Source: Scandinavium sp036495715
GTDB taxonomy: Bacteria > Pseudomonadota > Gammaproteobacteria > Enterobacterales > Enterobacteriaceae
Length of the DNA: 64,000 bases
Direction: 5' to 3'
NCBI GenBank assembly: GCA_036495715.1
Contig: DASXML010000077.1
Coordinates: 1-64,000, forward strand
Numbering within the stretch: position 1 is the stretch's first letter; each line of letters begins with the position of its first letter. Both the position numbers and the translations under genes were made by a program. The notes beneath the pieces were generated by a model. It was given only the letters and a program-made list of their open reading frames with translations. It was not told the DNA's origin and did no database searches. Of this stretch, positions 26,776 through 36,186 are shown piece by piece.

Positions 26776-27438
26776 ATGGAACTGTATCTGGATACCGCCA
26801 ACGTGGCAGAGGTTCGCCGTCTGGCTCACATTTACCCGTTGGCTGGTGTCACGACCAACCCGAGCATTATCGCCGCCGGGAAAGCCTCATTGTGGGATGC
26901 GCTTCCACTGTTGCAGGAAGCCATCGGTCCCCACGGTAGATTATTCGCTCAAACCCTGAGTCGGGATGCCGAAGGCATGGTGGCAGAAGCACAGCGCCTC
27001 CATGCCAGTGTTGCCGGTATCGTGGTCAAAATTCCGGTGACGGCAGAAGGGCTGGCCGCCATCAAACGGCTGAAACAGGCAGGGGTCCCTACGCTTGGCA
27101 CCGCGGTCTACAGCGCTTCACAAGGGCTACTGGCGGCGCTGGCAGGAGCCGATTACGTCGCGCCCTATGTTAATCGCGTGGATGCACAGGGTGGTGATGG
27201 CATCCGTACCGTTCAGGAATTGCAGACATTGCTGGAGCGGCACGCGCCGCATTGCAAAGTGCTGGCCGCCAGTTTCAAAACACCGCGTCAGGCGCTCGAT
27301 TGTCTGCTGGCGGGGTGTGAAGCTATCACCCTTCCCTTAGACATAGCGCAACAAATGCTCGGTACACCCGCAGTAGAGTCAGCGATTGAGAAGTTTGAGC
27401 AGGACTGGAAAAACGCGTTTGGCAACCTCAACCTGTAA
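26776..27438 (+). CDS. fsaB: fructose-6-phosphate aldolase FsaB (TalC)
   Basis: Class I aldolase of the transaldolase-like family, 220 residues as in E. coli. The Schiff-base lysine is K85 in GIVVKIPVT. TTNPSII near residue 26 and QGGDGIRTVQELQ are the other conserved segments. It cleaves fructose-6-phosphate-like ketoses to glyceraldehyde-3-phosphate plus dihydroxyacetone. With 1-deoxyfructose-6-phosphate the second product would be hydroxyacetone. It lies 17 bp after ptsA and just before gldA in one operon. Confidence 0.96.
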   Translation: MELYLDTANVAEVRRLAHIYPLAGVTTNPSIIAAGKASLWDALPLLQEAIGPHGRLFAQTLSRDAEGMVAEAQRLHASVAGIVVKIPVTAEGLAAIKRLKQAGVPTLGTAVYSASQGLLAALAGADYVAPYVNRVDAQGGDGIRTVQELQTLLERHAPHCKVLAASFKTPRQALDCLLAGCEAITLPLDIAQQMLGTPAVESAIEKFEQDWKNAFGNLNL

Positions 27439-27449
27439 GGAGAATGACG

Positions 27450-28553
27450 ATGGACCGGATAATTCAATCACCAGGCAAATATATTCAGGGAGCAGATGTT
27501 CTCACCCGCCTTGGCGATTATCTCAAACCGATGGCAGAACGCTGGCTGGTCGTCGGGGATAAGTTCGTGCTCGGTTTTGCCGAAGCTACGTTACGCAAGA
27601 GTCTTTCAGAAGCAGAGCTAACGGTGGACATTGTCCCGTTCAACGGTGAGTGCTCGCAGAATGAAATCAACCGCCTGCGTGAAATTGCCGTTAGCGCAAA
27701 ATGCCAGGCTGTATTGGGCATCGGCGGCGGTAAAACGCTGGATACCGCCAAAGCGCTGGCACATTTCATGAAGTTACCCGTCGCCATCGCACCGACTATC
27801 GCCTCTACCGATGCACCGTGCAGCGCCCTTTCCGTTATCTATACCGACGAGGGCGAATTCGACAGGTATCTGATGCTGCCACACAACCCAAATATGGTGA
27901 TTGTCGACACCAAAATGGTCGCGGGTGCTCCGGCACGCTTGCTCGCTGCCGGTATTGGCGATGCGCTGGCGACCTGGTTTGAAGCGCGTGCCTGTTCACG
28001 CAGTGGTGCCACCACTATGGCGGGCGGAAAAACAACGCAGGCCGCACTGGCGCTGGCGGAACTGTGTTACAACACACTGCTGGAAGAGGGTGAAAAAGCG
28101 ATGCTGGCCGCGGGGAAACACGTTGTGACGCCGGCACTCGAACGCATTGTAGAAGCCAATACCTATCTCAGCGGGGTCGGTTTTGAGAGCGGTGGCCTGG
28201 CGGCGGCTCACGCCATTCACAATGGTCTGACGGCGATCCCTGATGCCCATCACTACTATCACGGAGAGAAGGTCGCGTTTGGCACACTCACTCAGTTAGT
28301 GCTGGAAGATGCGCCCCTGGAAGAAATCGAAACCGTTGCCGCGCTCTGTTATGCCGTTGGTTTGCCAATAACACTGGCTCAATTGGATATACAGGACGAG
28401 GTAAACGAGAAAATGCGGATTGTGGCGGAGGCCGCCTGCGCACCGGGCGAAACCATCCACAATATGCCGGATGGCGCGACGGTGGATCAGGTTTACGCCG
28501 CGCTGCTGGTCGCCGATAAATTTGGTCAGCAATGCCTGCTAAACTGGGAATAG
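27450..28553 (+). CDS. gldA: glycerol dehydrogenase GldA
   Basis: NAD-dependent, metal-containing alcohol dehydrogenase (iron-ADH family), 367 residues. Conserved are the NAD-binding GIGGGKTLDTAKA and the metal ligands in IGDALATWFEA, HAIHNGL and HYYHGEKVAFG. Physiologically it can reduce hydroxyacetone to 1,2-propanediol, matching the FsaB product in this operon. The ATG at 27450 is chosen because it lies 7 nt from the AGGAG site. The one at 27444 is too close. Confidence 0.96.
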   Translation: MDRIIQSPGKYIQGADVLTRLGDYLKPMAERWLVVGDKFVLGFAEATLRKSLSEAELTVDIVPFNGECSQNEINRLREIAVSAKCQAVLGIGGGKTLDTAKALAHFMKLPVAIAPTIASTDAPCSALSVIYTDEGEFDRYLMLPHNPNMVIVDTKMVAGAPARLLAAGIGDALATWFEARACSRSGATTMAGGKTTQAALALAELCYNTLLEEGEKAMLAAGKHVVTPALERIVEANTYLSGVGFESGGLAAAHAIHNGLTAIPDAHHYYHGEKVAFGTLTQLVLEDAPLEEIETVAALCYAVGLPITLAQLDIQDEVNEKMRIVAEAACAPGETIHNMPDGATVDQVYAALLVADKFGQQCLLNWE

Positions 28554-28559
28554 CAAAAC

Positions 28560-28577
28560 GGCCCCTTATTCGGGGCC
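28560..28577. terminator. hairpin between gldA and metF
   Basis: A GGCCCC/GGGGCC stem with a 6-nt loop lies between the convergent genes. The tail TTAAGAATTAA is only moderately T-rich. Confidence 0.6.
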
Positions 28578-28607
28578 TTAAGAATTAAGAATATGTGCGA
28601 ACCGGCC

Positions 28608-29498
28608 TTACACTCCCGGACGAACGCCGAGAGTGTGGCAAATGGCGTAGCTCATTTCCGCACGGTTCAGGGTGTAGAAGTGGAAATCTTTCACGCCTTC
28701 GCGGCTGAGGATTTTCACCATGTCCATCGCGATATTGGCACCGACCAGCTTGCGGGTTTCCGCATCGTCGTCCAGCCCTTCAAACATTTTCGCCATCCAC
28801 GTTGGGATGCGCACGTTGGTCATATCCGCAAATTTCTTCGCCTGCTTGAAGTTTGATACCGGCAGAATACCCGGAATGATTTCTACGTCGATGCCAGTTG
28901 ATGCGCAGCGATCGCGAAAACGCAGGTAGCTTTCGACATCAAAGAAAAATTGGGTGATCGCGCGGTTCGCCCCGGCATCCACTTTGCGTTTCAGGTTGAG
29001 CAGGTCAGCCTGTGCGCTTTTCGCTTCTGGATGCACTTCCGGGTAAGCCGCCACGGAGATATCAAAATCACCGACTTCTTTCAGCAGGCCCACTAAATCT
29101 GCCGCATACATGTCCGGTTTGCCGCTGCCTGGTGGCAGGTCGCCGCGCAGGGCGACAATGTGACGAATACCGTTGTTCCAGTAGTCCTGCGCGATGGCGC
29201 GCAGTTCGTCACGACTGGCATCGATGCAGGTCAGGTGCGGCGCGGCTTCAAGTCCGGTGCGGTCCTTAATGCCTTTAATGATGCTGTGCGTGCGGTCGCG
29301 CTCGCCAGAATTCGCGCCATATGTCACGGAAACAAACTTCGGCTTCAGGCTGCTCAGACGATCGATAGAGGCCCACAGGGTTTGCTCCATTTCACTGGTG
29401 CGCGGCGGGAAAAACTCAAAGGAAACGTTAATCTGGCCCTGTACTTCGGCCAGGCTCTGATTCAGGGCTTCCCGCTGGTTGGCGTGAAAAAAGCTCAT
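28608..29498 (-). CDS. metF: 5,10-methylenetetrahydrofolate reductase MetF
   Basis: FAD-dependent, NADH-using reductase that makes 5-methyltetrahydrofolate for methionine synthesis. 296 residues, the E. coli length. The TIM-barrel starts with SFEFFPPRTSEMEQ (catalytic Glu). The conserved folate/FAD segments VSVTYGANSGERDRT, ALRGDLPPGSG and DAGANRAITQFFFD are present. MetJ boxes lie directly upstream. In E. coli katG follows this neighbourhood. Here metF faces gldA instead. Confidence 0.98.
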   Translation of the reverse strand: MSFFHANQREALNQSLAEVQGQINVSFEFFPPRTSEMEQTLWASIDRLSSLKPKFVSVTYGANSGERDRTHSIIKGIKDRTGLEAAPHLTCIDASRDELRAIAQDYWNNGIRHIVALRGDLPPGSGKPDMYAADLVGLLKEVGDFDISVAAYPEVHPEAKSAQADLLNLKRKVDAGANRAITQFFFDVESYLRFRDRCASTGIDVEIIPGILPVSNFKQAKKFADMTNVRIPTWMAKMFEGLDDDAETRKLVGANIAMDMVKILSREGVKDFHFYTLNRAEMSYAICHTLGVRPGV

Positions 29499-29541
29499 AC
29501 CTTACCTCTTCAATCGCTTATCGTTATGTTTGTTGTGTTAT

Positions 29542-29573
29542 GAGCATCTATACGTTTAGACGTCCAGAAGTCA
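29542..29573. promoter_or_regulatory. MetJ boxes upstream of metF
   Basis: Tandem 8-bp units related to AGACGTCT are seen: GAGCATCT, ATACGTTT, AGACGTCC and AGAAGTCA. The central two match best. MetJ with S-adenosylmethionine binds such tandem arrays cooperatively. Confidence 0.85.
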
Positions 29574-29672
29574 AAAATGACTGAAAAGCGGCGAGCCGTC
29601 AACTAAAAATAACGCACCGGGAGTGAGGATTGTTCACGGAAGATGAATATTTTTCATGAGAGAAGCGTTTTG

Positions 29673-29742
29673 GCCGGCGGTGCAAGCCTACCGGGCCGAC
29701 ATAAACGTTGTTAACCGGGTAAGGCGAAGCCGCCACCCGGCA
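29673..29742. repeat. REP pair between metF promoter and metL
   Basis: Two imperfect palindromes are present: gccggcggtgcaagcctacc...ggccga (29673-29699) and ccgggtaaggcgaagccgcc...acccggca (29715-29742). They lie 3' of metL. No gene is seen in the 252-bp gap. Confidence 0.75.
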
Positions 29743-29750
29743 CATAACAA

Positions 29751-32183
29751 CTACAGCAGTTGCGCCAGACGGTTGATGTCCGACTGAATCGCGCCTGCGG
29801 TGACGTCACGACCGGCACCCGGTCCACGGATCACCAATGGGTTATCACGATACCAGCGGCTTTCGATGGCAAAGACGTTGTCACACGGCAGCAGCGCCGC
29901 CAGCGGATGTTCCTGGCGCACCGCTTCCACACCGACACGCGCTTTACCGTTGGCGTCGAAACGGGCCACGTAGCGTAGCACCAGACCCATTTCACGCGCC
30001 GCTTCCAGACGCTGAATCATTTGTTCGTTCAGCTCATCGCCGTTCTCAAAGAAGTGATCGATAGACCCTTCTTCGCAATGCGAAGGCACCAGCGATTCCA
30101 CACGCACCTGATCGGGCTCGATGTCATAACCCGCTTCACGGGCGAGGATCACCAGCTTGCGCATCACGTCTTTTCCCGACAGGTCAACGCGCGGATCGGG
30201 TTCGGTCAGCCCTTGCTGCCACGCCTGATCCACCAGTTCGGTAAACGGCACCGTGCCGTCAAATTGCAGGAACAGCCACGAGAGTGTGCCAGAGAAAATA
30301 CCGCTGATAGACAGAATCGAGTCGCCGCTGTCACGCAGATCGCGCACAGTATGGTTCACCGGCAGGCCCGCGCCCACGGTGGCGTTATACAGCCAGTGAC
30401 GACCGGTTTTCTCAAACGCGTCGTGGATCTGGCGGTATTTGTCGCTGGTGCTGGCCCCGGCAAGTTTATTCGCGCTGATCACGTGGAAACCGTGGCTGGC
30501 GAAATCCAGATACTGATCGGCCAACTGCTCGCTGGCGGTGACGTCCAGCACCACTAAATCATCGTAAGGATGCGCACGCATCCACAGGAACAGCGACTCT
30601 TCGTCTTGCTCAACCGCTTCATCATTAAAGAAAGCGAGCGCGCGGCTGGCATCCAGCCCTTCGTAATTCAGCAGGCTACGACGGCTATCCACCACGCCTG
30701 CCAGCACAAACTCAAATCCGGTACGCGCCGACAGCGTGCTTTGTTCACGGGCAAACAGTTCCAGCCAGCGTGAACCAATATTGCCTTTGCCGAATAGCAC
30801 CAGGCCAATACGTTTTTCCGCACGGAACAGCGACTGATGCAGCCCCTGAATCAGGCTTTCAGTCGGGCCAGTACGCAGCACCGCCACCAGGCTGATGCCC
30901 TCTTCCGACTGCCAGGTGAACTCCACCGGCTGGCCTTTCAGCTGTTGCCAGAAACGGTGGCAGTGCAGCGGATTACGGGTGACGCCTGCGCCAACCATCG
31001 CAATGAGCGCCAGGCCCTGACGCAGACGTAATTCGCCAGGCAAACCCGCGTCATCCAGCAGTTTCAACGCACTGTCGGCCACTTCGGCGGTATAACAGAA
31101 TTGCAGCAGATGGCGATCGGTATGCACGCCAACGGCCAGAGGACGTACCTGTATGCGCTTGAGAACCAGATCGATTTCTTTATGCGCCAGTTTGAAATCC
31201 TGACCCGCAGGCACCTGGAATTCAATCAGGCAGACATCATCGTGGCTGGTGACAATACGCGCGCCCGTGCCGGAAGCCAGCACGCGTTCGATACGCGTTG
31301 AGCCTTGGTCCGGGGTGTAGCTGCAACGCAGCTGTAAATCGATATCGCTACCGGAAACGGGTTGCAGCGTGCGGGCGTGCAGCACCGGGGCCGCCAGACG
31401 CGCCAGTTCACTGGCTTCGTCGAGACGCAACAGCGGCAGCAGACAGGCGTCTTTTACTTTGCGCGGATCGGCGCTGTATACGCCTGCCACATCGCTCCAG
31501 ATAGTGACACGAGAGACACCCGCCAGCGCGCCAATCTGCGTGGCGGAATAGTCAGAACCGTTACGGCCCAGCAACACCGTATCGCCTGCGTTATCGCGGC
31601 TGATAAACCCGGTGACCACCAGACGTTTGTTTGGATGCTGCGCCAGCAGTTGCTGTAGCAGCGGGAAAGAGAGGCCTTCATCGACCTGCGGTTGGACCGC
31701 AAACTCGGCACGCAAGAATGTACGGGCGTCGAGCCATGCGGCATCCAGACCTTGTTGTTGCAAAACAGCAGCCATCAAACGCGCAGACCACACTTCACCG
31801 TGACCCACCACTTCGGCGTACACCGCATCGCTGATCCCACCGTCGAGGAGTGCGGCCAGACGCTCAAGATCGTGAATAAATTCGGCAATCATGCTGTCGG
31901 CCACGTCTGCAGGCAGCAGGCCGGTCATCAGTTCAATCTGATAACGGCGCAGCGCCTGCTGAACCTGATGCGCAGAGAGCCTGTCGGTCTGGCTGAGTTT
32001 CAGCCAGCTGATAAGCTGGTTGGTGGTGCTGCCGGCGGCGGAAACAACCATCATGTCTTCTGGCTGCGAGTGCTCAGCCATAATCCCTGCCACGCGCAGG
32101 TAACATTTCACATCCGCCAGACTACTGCCACCAAACTTGTGCAGTTGACGACCTTTCGCCCCTGCCTGCGCTATCAGACTCAT
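29751..32183 (-). CDS. metL: bifunctional aspartokinase II/homoserine dehydrogenase II MetL
   Basis: Fusion enzyme of the aspartate pathway: the N-terminal aspartate kinase (KFGGSSLADV, about 1-450) and C-terminal NAD(P)H homoserine dehydrogenase (GKGNIGSRW, about 465-810). 810 residues, exactly E. coli length. The kinase substrate motif NGSDYSATQ and the dehydrogenase NATVGAGLPVNHTVRDL are conserved. This isoform supplies homoserine for methionine and is controlled by MetJ rather than feedback. It is 2 bp downstream of metB in the metBL operon. Confidence 0.98.
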   Translation of the reverse strand: MSLIAQAGAKGRQLHKFGGSSLADVKCYLRVAGIMAEHSQPEDMMVVSAAGSTTNQLISWLKLSQTDRLSAHQVQQALRRYQIELMTGLLPADVADSMIAEFIHDLERLAALLDGGISDAVYAEVVGHGEVWSARLMAAVLQQQGLDAAWLDARTFLRAEFAVQPQVDEGLSFPLLQQLLAQHPNKRLVVTGFISRDNAGDTVLLGRNGSDYSATQIGALAGVSRVTIWSDVAGVYSADPRKVKDACLLPLLRLDEASELARLAAPVLHARTLQPVSGSDIDLQLRCSYTPDQGSTRIERVLASGTGARIVTSHDDVCLIEFQVPAGQDFKLAHKEIDLVLKRIQVRPLAVGVHTDRHLLQFCYTAEVADSALKLLDDAGLPGELRLRQGLALIAMVGAGVTRNPLHCHRFWQQLKGQPVEFTWQSEEGISLVAVLRTGPTESLIQGLHQSLFRAEKRIGLVLFGKGNIGSRWLELFAREQSTLSARTGFEFVLAGVVDSRRSLLNYEGLDASRALAFFNDEAVEQDEESLFLWMRAHPYDDLVVLDVTASEQLADQYLDFASHGFHVISANKLAGASTSDKYRQIHDAFEKTGRHWLYNATVGAGLPVNHTVRDLRDSGDSILSISGIFSGTLSWLFLQFDGTVPFTELVDQAWQQGLTEPDPRVDLSGKDVMRKLVILAREAGYDIEPDQVRVESLVPSHCEEGSIDHFFENGDELNEQMIQRLEAAREMGLVLRYVARFDANGKARVGVEAVRQEHPLAALLPCDNVFAIESRWYRDNPLVIRGPGAGRDVTAGAIQSDINRLAQLL

Positions 32184-32185
32184 TT

Positions 32186-33346
32186 TTATTCCTCGTTTGC
32201 TGCCCGGAACCCATTTTCCAGGTCCGCAATTAAATCTTCACTGTCTTCAATACCTGCCGAAATACGCAGCAGCGTTTCCGAAATGCCAGCCGCCGCGCGG
32301 GCTTCTGGTGCCATGCCCGCATGCGTCATGGTCGCCGCATGGGAAATCAGGCTTTCCACGCCACCTAAGGACTCTGCCAGCGTGAATAAGGACAGCCCGC
32401 TCAAGAAGCGACGCAGCGTGTTTTCATCGCCGTCCAGTTCAAAACTGAGCATCGCGCCAAACCCTTTTTGCTGGCGAGAGGCAATCTCGTGGCCCTGGTT
32501 TTCCGGCAGAGAAGGATGATACAGCTTTTTCACCCGCGGTTGCTGCTTCAGGAACTCAACAATTGCGGTGGCATTGCGTTGTGCCACTTCCATACGCGGA
32601 GAAAGCGTGCGCAGACCGCGCAGCAGCAGATAGCTGTCGAACGCGCCACCGGTGACGCCGATGTTATTCGCCCACCATGCCAGTTCGGTGACGGTTTCCT
32701 GATGTTTTGCAATCACTACCCCGGCCACCACATCGGAATGCCCGTTAAGGTATTTGGTGCAGGAGTGCAGAACCAGATCCGCTCCTAGCGCCAGCGGATT
32801 TTGCAGCGCCGGGCTCAGGAAGGTGTTATCGACGACGCTCACTGCGCCTGCCGCACGTGCCAGTTCACAGATTTTCGCAATATCTACCACGCGCAACAGC
32901 GGGTTACTTGGGCTTTCGATCAGCACCAGTTTCGGTTTTTCCGCCAGCGCCGCTTTCAACGCCTGCTCATCACCCTGATCGACAAACAGCACGCGATAGC
33001 AACCACGTTTAGCGAGACTGTCGAACAAACGGTAGCTGCCGCCGTAGCAATCGTGTGGGGCCACTAGCAGATCGCCAGGTTTCAGGAAAACGGTGGTCAC
33101 CAGATGGATAGCCGACATACCGGTATTGGTCAGAACGGCACCTGCGCCGCCTTCCAGTTCCGCGAGCGCACGCTGCACGACGTCTCGCGTCGGGTTACCG
33201 CGACGGGAATAGTCATGGGCACGCGGCTCGTTAAATCCGGTGAAATTATAAGTACTGGAGAGGTGGATCGGGGGGACAACGCAGCCATATTGCTCGTCAT
33301 CATTTAACCCGCTACGCACTGCGATAGTGGCTGGTTTACGCGTCAT
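32186..33346 (-). CDS. metB: cystathionine gamma-synthase MetB
   Basis: PLP enzyme joining O-succinylhomoserine and cysteine to cystathionine, the first committed step of transsulfuration to methionine. 386 residues, as in E. coli. The PLP-binding lysine lies in HSCTKYLNGHSD. The conserved YSRRGNPTRD substrate loop and the PLP phosphate site TGMSAIHL are present. Promoter-proximal gene of metBL, divergent from metJ across a strong MetJ operator. Confidence 0.98.
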   Translation of the reverse strand: MTRKPATIAVRSGLNDDEQYGCVVPPIHLSSTYNFTGFNEPRAHDYSRRGNPTRDVVQRALAELEGGAGAVLTNTGMSAIHLVTTVFLKPGDLLVAPHDCYGGSYRLFDSLAKRGCYRVLFVDQGDEQALKAALAEKPKLVLIESPSNPLLRVVDIAKICELARAAGAVSVVDNTFLSPALQNPLALGADLVLHSCTKYLNGHSDVVAGVVIAKHQETVTELAWWANNIGVTGGAFDSYLLLRGLRTLSPRMEVAQRNATAIVEFLKQQPRVKKLYHPSLPENQGHEIASRQQKGFGAMLSFELDGDENTLRRFLSGLSLFTLAESLGGVESLISHAATMTHAGMAPEARAAAGISETLLRISAGIEDSEDLIADLENGFRAANEE

Positions 33347-33406
33347 AGTGAATCGTTCCTGGCTTCATCGGTGAAAGTCAGGCCTCAGATTACCCACTGA
33401 CAAGAT

Positions 33407-33438
33407 AGACGTCAATACATCTGGACATCTAAACTTCT
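33407..33438. promoter_or_regulatory. MetJ operator between metB and metJ
   Basis: Four contiguous 8-bp met boxes are present: AGACGTCA, ATACATCT, GGACATCT and AAACTTCT (consensus AGACGTCT). They overlap the expected promoters of metBL and metJ. The remainder of the 262-bp gap shows no gene. Confidence 0.9.
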
Positions 33439-33608
33439 TTGCGTATAGATTGAGCTATCGGGAAATAGCCGTTAAAATTATATGCATTAGCGCACATCCA
33501 CAGAGGCTTTGCTGGTGTCATGCTCACACCTCTCAGGTAAACTGTGCAGAATTATGGTCCGGGCGAGCGCTCAGGCCTTTATATTAATGATTAGAGGATG
33601 AGAGTCTC

Positions 33609-33926
33609 ATGGCTGAATGGAGCGGCGAATATATCAGCCCCTACGCTGAGCACGGTAAGAAGAGTGAGCAGGTCAAAAAAATTACGGTGTCTATTCCGCT
33701 GAAGGTCTTGAAGATCCTCACCGACGAACGCACCCGTCGCCAGGTGAACAACCTGCGCCACGCCACCAACAGCGAACTGCTGTGCGAAGCGTTCCTGCAT
33801 GCGTTTACCGGCCAACCGCTGCCGAACGATGAAGACCTGCGCAAAGAGCGTAGTGATGAGATCCCGGAAGCGGCGAAAATTATTATGCGTGAACTGGGGA
33901 TCGACCCGGATACGTGGGAATACTGA
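33609..33926 (+). CDS. metJ: methionine repressor MetJ
   Basis: Ribbon-helix-helix repressor that uses S-adenosylmethionine as corepressor. 105 residues, same as E. coli. The DNA-contacting beta strand KKITVSIPLKV (about residues 22-32) is unchanged, and differences are confined to the C-terminal third. It autoregulates through the met boxes it shares with metBL and also should repress metF here. Confidence 0.98.
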   Translation: MAEWSGEYISPYAEHGKKSEQVKKITVSIPLKVLKILTDERTRRQVNNLRHATNSELLCEAFLHAFTGQPLPNDEDLRKERSDEIPEAAKIIMRELGIDPDTWEY

Positions 33927-33944
33927 TTTTCAGATACAAAAAAG

Positions 33945-33960
33945 GCGGGATTGCTCCCGC
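33945..33960 (+). terminator. metJ terminator
   Basis: A GCGGGA/TCCCGC stem with a 4-nt loop is followed by TTCTTTTC and preceded by an A-run. It could serve metJ and also the convergent transporter gene. Confidence 0.75.
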
Positions 33961-33991
33961 TTCTTTTCAACCCGTTCATGTACTCCTCGCG

Positions 33992-35416
33992 TTACTGACT
34001 AATCCCGTTGAATTTATTTAGGGTTTCTTCCATTTTAAGCGTTTCTTTACGGTTCAATGGATAGCCATAAATCAGAATGACTGCCGCCACAAACAGGCAT
34101 AAAGCAGGTAAGAGATTTGCCATCGTATAAATATTTTCCTGCACGGCACTTGTTTGCAGAGCACCGCCCGTTGACGAGGATTGATAACCAATGATGGCCA
34201 GCATAAAACCACCAATGGCTCCTGCACACGCCTGACCAATCTTGCGGGCAAAGAAATTCACACCATAAACGGTGCCATCCTCACGATTGCCAGTGACATA
34301 CTGGTGATAATCACAAACATCGGTCATAAACGCCCAAATCATCAGGTTGAATAACCCCGCCCCCAGTGTCGCCAGGAACAAGAAAGCCAAATAAATTTTC
34401 GCGTCCGTAATGTGGATGAAGTACATCAGTAGATACATCATCACTGCAAAGAGCAATGCACCTACGCTGGCCTCTTTTTTACCAAACCGCTTCGTGAGCC
34501 ACGATGCCGATGGAGCCAGCAACACCAGGGATCCAAAAGTAAACAGCAACGCGACGGACATAGCCCCTTTATTGTGGAAATAGTCATTAAACAGGTAAGT
34601 CATATTGGTGCCGGAAAGCCCCTGATTAATCACGATAAGCAGGTCTACAACAACTAAAACAATCAGCGCTTTATTGCGTAACAATCCCTTCAGCAGCACC
34701 GAAACCGGCATGCTCTCTTTTCTCTCCACCCGCACGCGTTCCGTCGTTAAGTGGCAGGTCAGGCTTAAAAAGATAAAACCCAACGCTGCGCAGCCAATGG
34801 CAATCCAGAAGAAGTGTTGCCCGGAAATTACCTGGCTTCCGTCCACCAGCGTGGTGTACATCAGGATAGGAATAAAAAAGCCGGTTGCCCCGCCGCCGAT
34901 TGCCGACCCAACGCTGCGCCAGGTTGAGAGCGATACACGATCTTCCGGGTTCGAACTAATCGCCGCAGACATGGCACCATAAGGAATACTCACGGTCGAT
35001 AACAGTGACCCGTAAATAAAATAGGAGCAGCAGATGTAGATAATTTTCGTCGTATACGAAAAATCATGCACAAACGGCAGAAACAGGACGACCGCAATGA
35101 TACAAAACGGGTACTTCATGCGACGCACCCACGGGTTAAAACGCCCATGTACCGTCAGCTTAGAGGTATCGCATAAGCGCCCTACGCCAACGTCAACAAA
35201 CGCATCAAAGAGTTTGGTCATAAAATAGAGTGAACCGACAATAACGCCAGAAACACCGAGTACGTTAGTGTAATAAATCATTAAAAAACTATTTACTAAC
35301 CCAAGGATAAAACAGGTTCCCAGATCACCACACAAATACCCTATTTTATCTCTGAATCCGAAAGGCCTGACAGTAATGCTTTTATTGGTTCCGGTCATAG
35401 TTCCATCATTAGACAT
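33992..35416 (-). CDS. GPH-family sugar:cation symporter (TogT-like)
   Basis: 474-residue polytopic membrane protein with about twelve hydrophobic segments. The N-terminal FGFRDKIGYLCGDLG, YYTNVLGVS and LFDAFVDVGVGRLCD blocks are hallmarks of the glycoside-pentoside-hexuronide cation symporters (MelB, TogT, YihO, YicJ). The start is supported by an AAGGAG site 8 nt away. Paired with a KdgM-type porin and preceded by a KdgR-like box, it may import oligogalacturonides as TogT does. Sulfoquinovose or another glycoside is possible. Inserted between metJ and rpmE, where E. coli K-12 has yiiX. Codon use is AT-richer than in neighbouring genes. Confidence 0.85.
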   Translation of the reverse strand: MSNDGTMTGTNKSITVRPFGFRDKIGYLCGDLGTCFILGLVNSFLMIYYTNVLGVSGVIVGSLYFMTKLFDAFVDVGVGRLCDTSKLTVHGRFNPWVRRMKYPFCIIAVVLFLPFVHDFSYTTKIIYICCSYFIYGSLLSTVSIPYGAMSAAISSNPEDRVSLSTWRSVGSAIGGGATGFFIPILMYTTLVDGSQVISGQHFFWIAIGCAALGFIFLSLTCHLTTERVRVERKESMPVSVLLKGLLRNKALIVLVVVDLLIVINQGLSGTNMTYLFNDYFHNKGAMSVALLFTFGSLVLLAPSASWLTKRFGKKEASVGALLFAVMMYLLMYFIHITDAKIYLAFLFLATLGAGLFNLMIWAFMTDVCDYHQYVTGNREDGTVYGVNFFARKIGQACAGAIGGFMLAIIGYQSSSTGGALQTSAVQENIYTMANLLPALCLFVAAVILIYGYPLNRKETLKMEETLNKFNGISQ

Positions 35417-35505
35417 GATATCAACTCCTTAGACACATTATTCACGCAAATTATGAATACATACTGAAACTCAACGTAATAAGTAAATACGAAGCGTATT
35501 AACGG

Positions 35506-36186
35506 TCAGAAGTTATAACCCAGGCCAACACGATAACGCGTCTGGCGATCGTCCGTGGTCGTCGTATTATAACCTGAAGAGACGTTACCCACCTCAATAA
35601 AAGGAACCCAGGAACCTATCTTATAAGCAACACGGAAGTTATATTCATAATCTTCTTTTTGGTTGTTATATAAATCTTCGCTATCGGCAATTTTATAAAT
35701 ACCATTTAGCTCAAACATCCAATCATTGACGTTATAACCAAGCCATGCTTCAGGGCGATAGACCATGCGGTCATCTCTACCGTCGCTGTTCCTGCGCATG
35801 TATTCCTGACGATAACGGAACGCCGTCCACCAGTTTTCATTGATGTTATACTGCACACGAAGATAAGGCTTATAAATCGTAATGCCATCACCCGTTTCAA
35901 TCGCAATACCTGGCTGCCAGATGAGATCCTGCCAAGTAAACTGATAGCTTGCAGTATACTCGTTTCCATTACTTTCCATATTGTTCCACGCATCATTAGA
36001 TTGTGCATCATCGGAACGTGAAATAGCTTCGACCGCCACGCCAAAACCCGTCGCAAAACGGTGAGACATATAAACACGATCATAATTACGCCCATCGTCA
36101 TAGTATTCATGACGATAATCAATATAACCTGCATGCACGGCCACAGATAATAATGAAACAAGTAATAACGCGAATTTTAATCTCAT
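35506..36186 (-). CDS. kdgM: KdgM-family oligosaccharide-specific porin
   Basis: 226-residue outer membrane protein with a signal peptide of about 19 residues (MRLKFALLLVSLLSVAVHA), then mature GYIDYRHEYYDDGR. This is the typical opening of the KdgM/NanC/OmpL family. Alternating aromatic/charged residues suggest a 12-stranded monomeric barrel ending in YNF. Such porins admit acidic oligosaccharides (oligogalacturonate, sialic acid). It shares an operon-like arrangement with the GPH symporter 89 bp downstream, so the two give outer and inner membrane passage of one substrate. Exact substrate unproven. Confidence 0.85.
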   Translation of the reverse strand: MRLKFALLLVSLLSVAVHAGYIDYRHEYYDDGRNYDRVYMSHRFATGFGVAVEAISRSDDAQSNDAWNNMESNGNEYTASYQFTWQDLIWQPGIAIETGDGITIYKPYLRVQYNINENWWTAFRYRQEYMRRNSDGRDDRMVYRPEAWLGYNVNDWMFELNGIYKIADSEDLYNNQKEDYEYNFRVAYKIGSWVPFIEVGNVSSGYNTTTTDDRQTRYRVGLGYNF

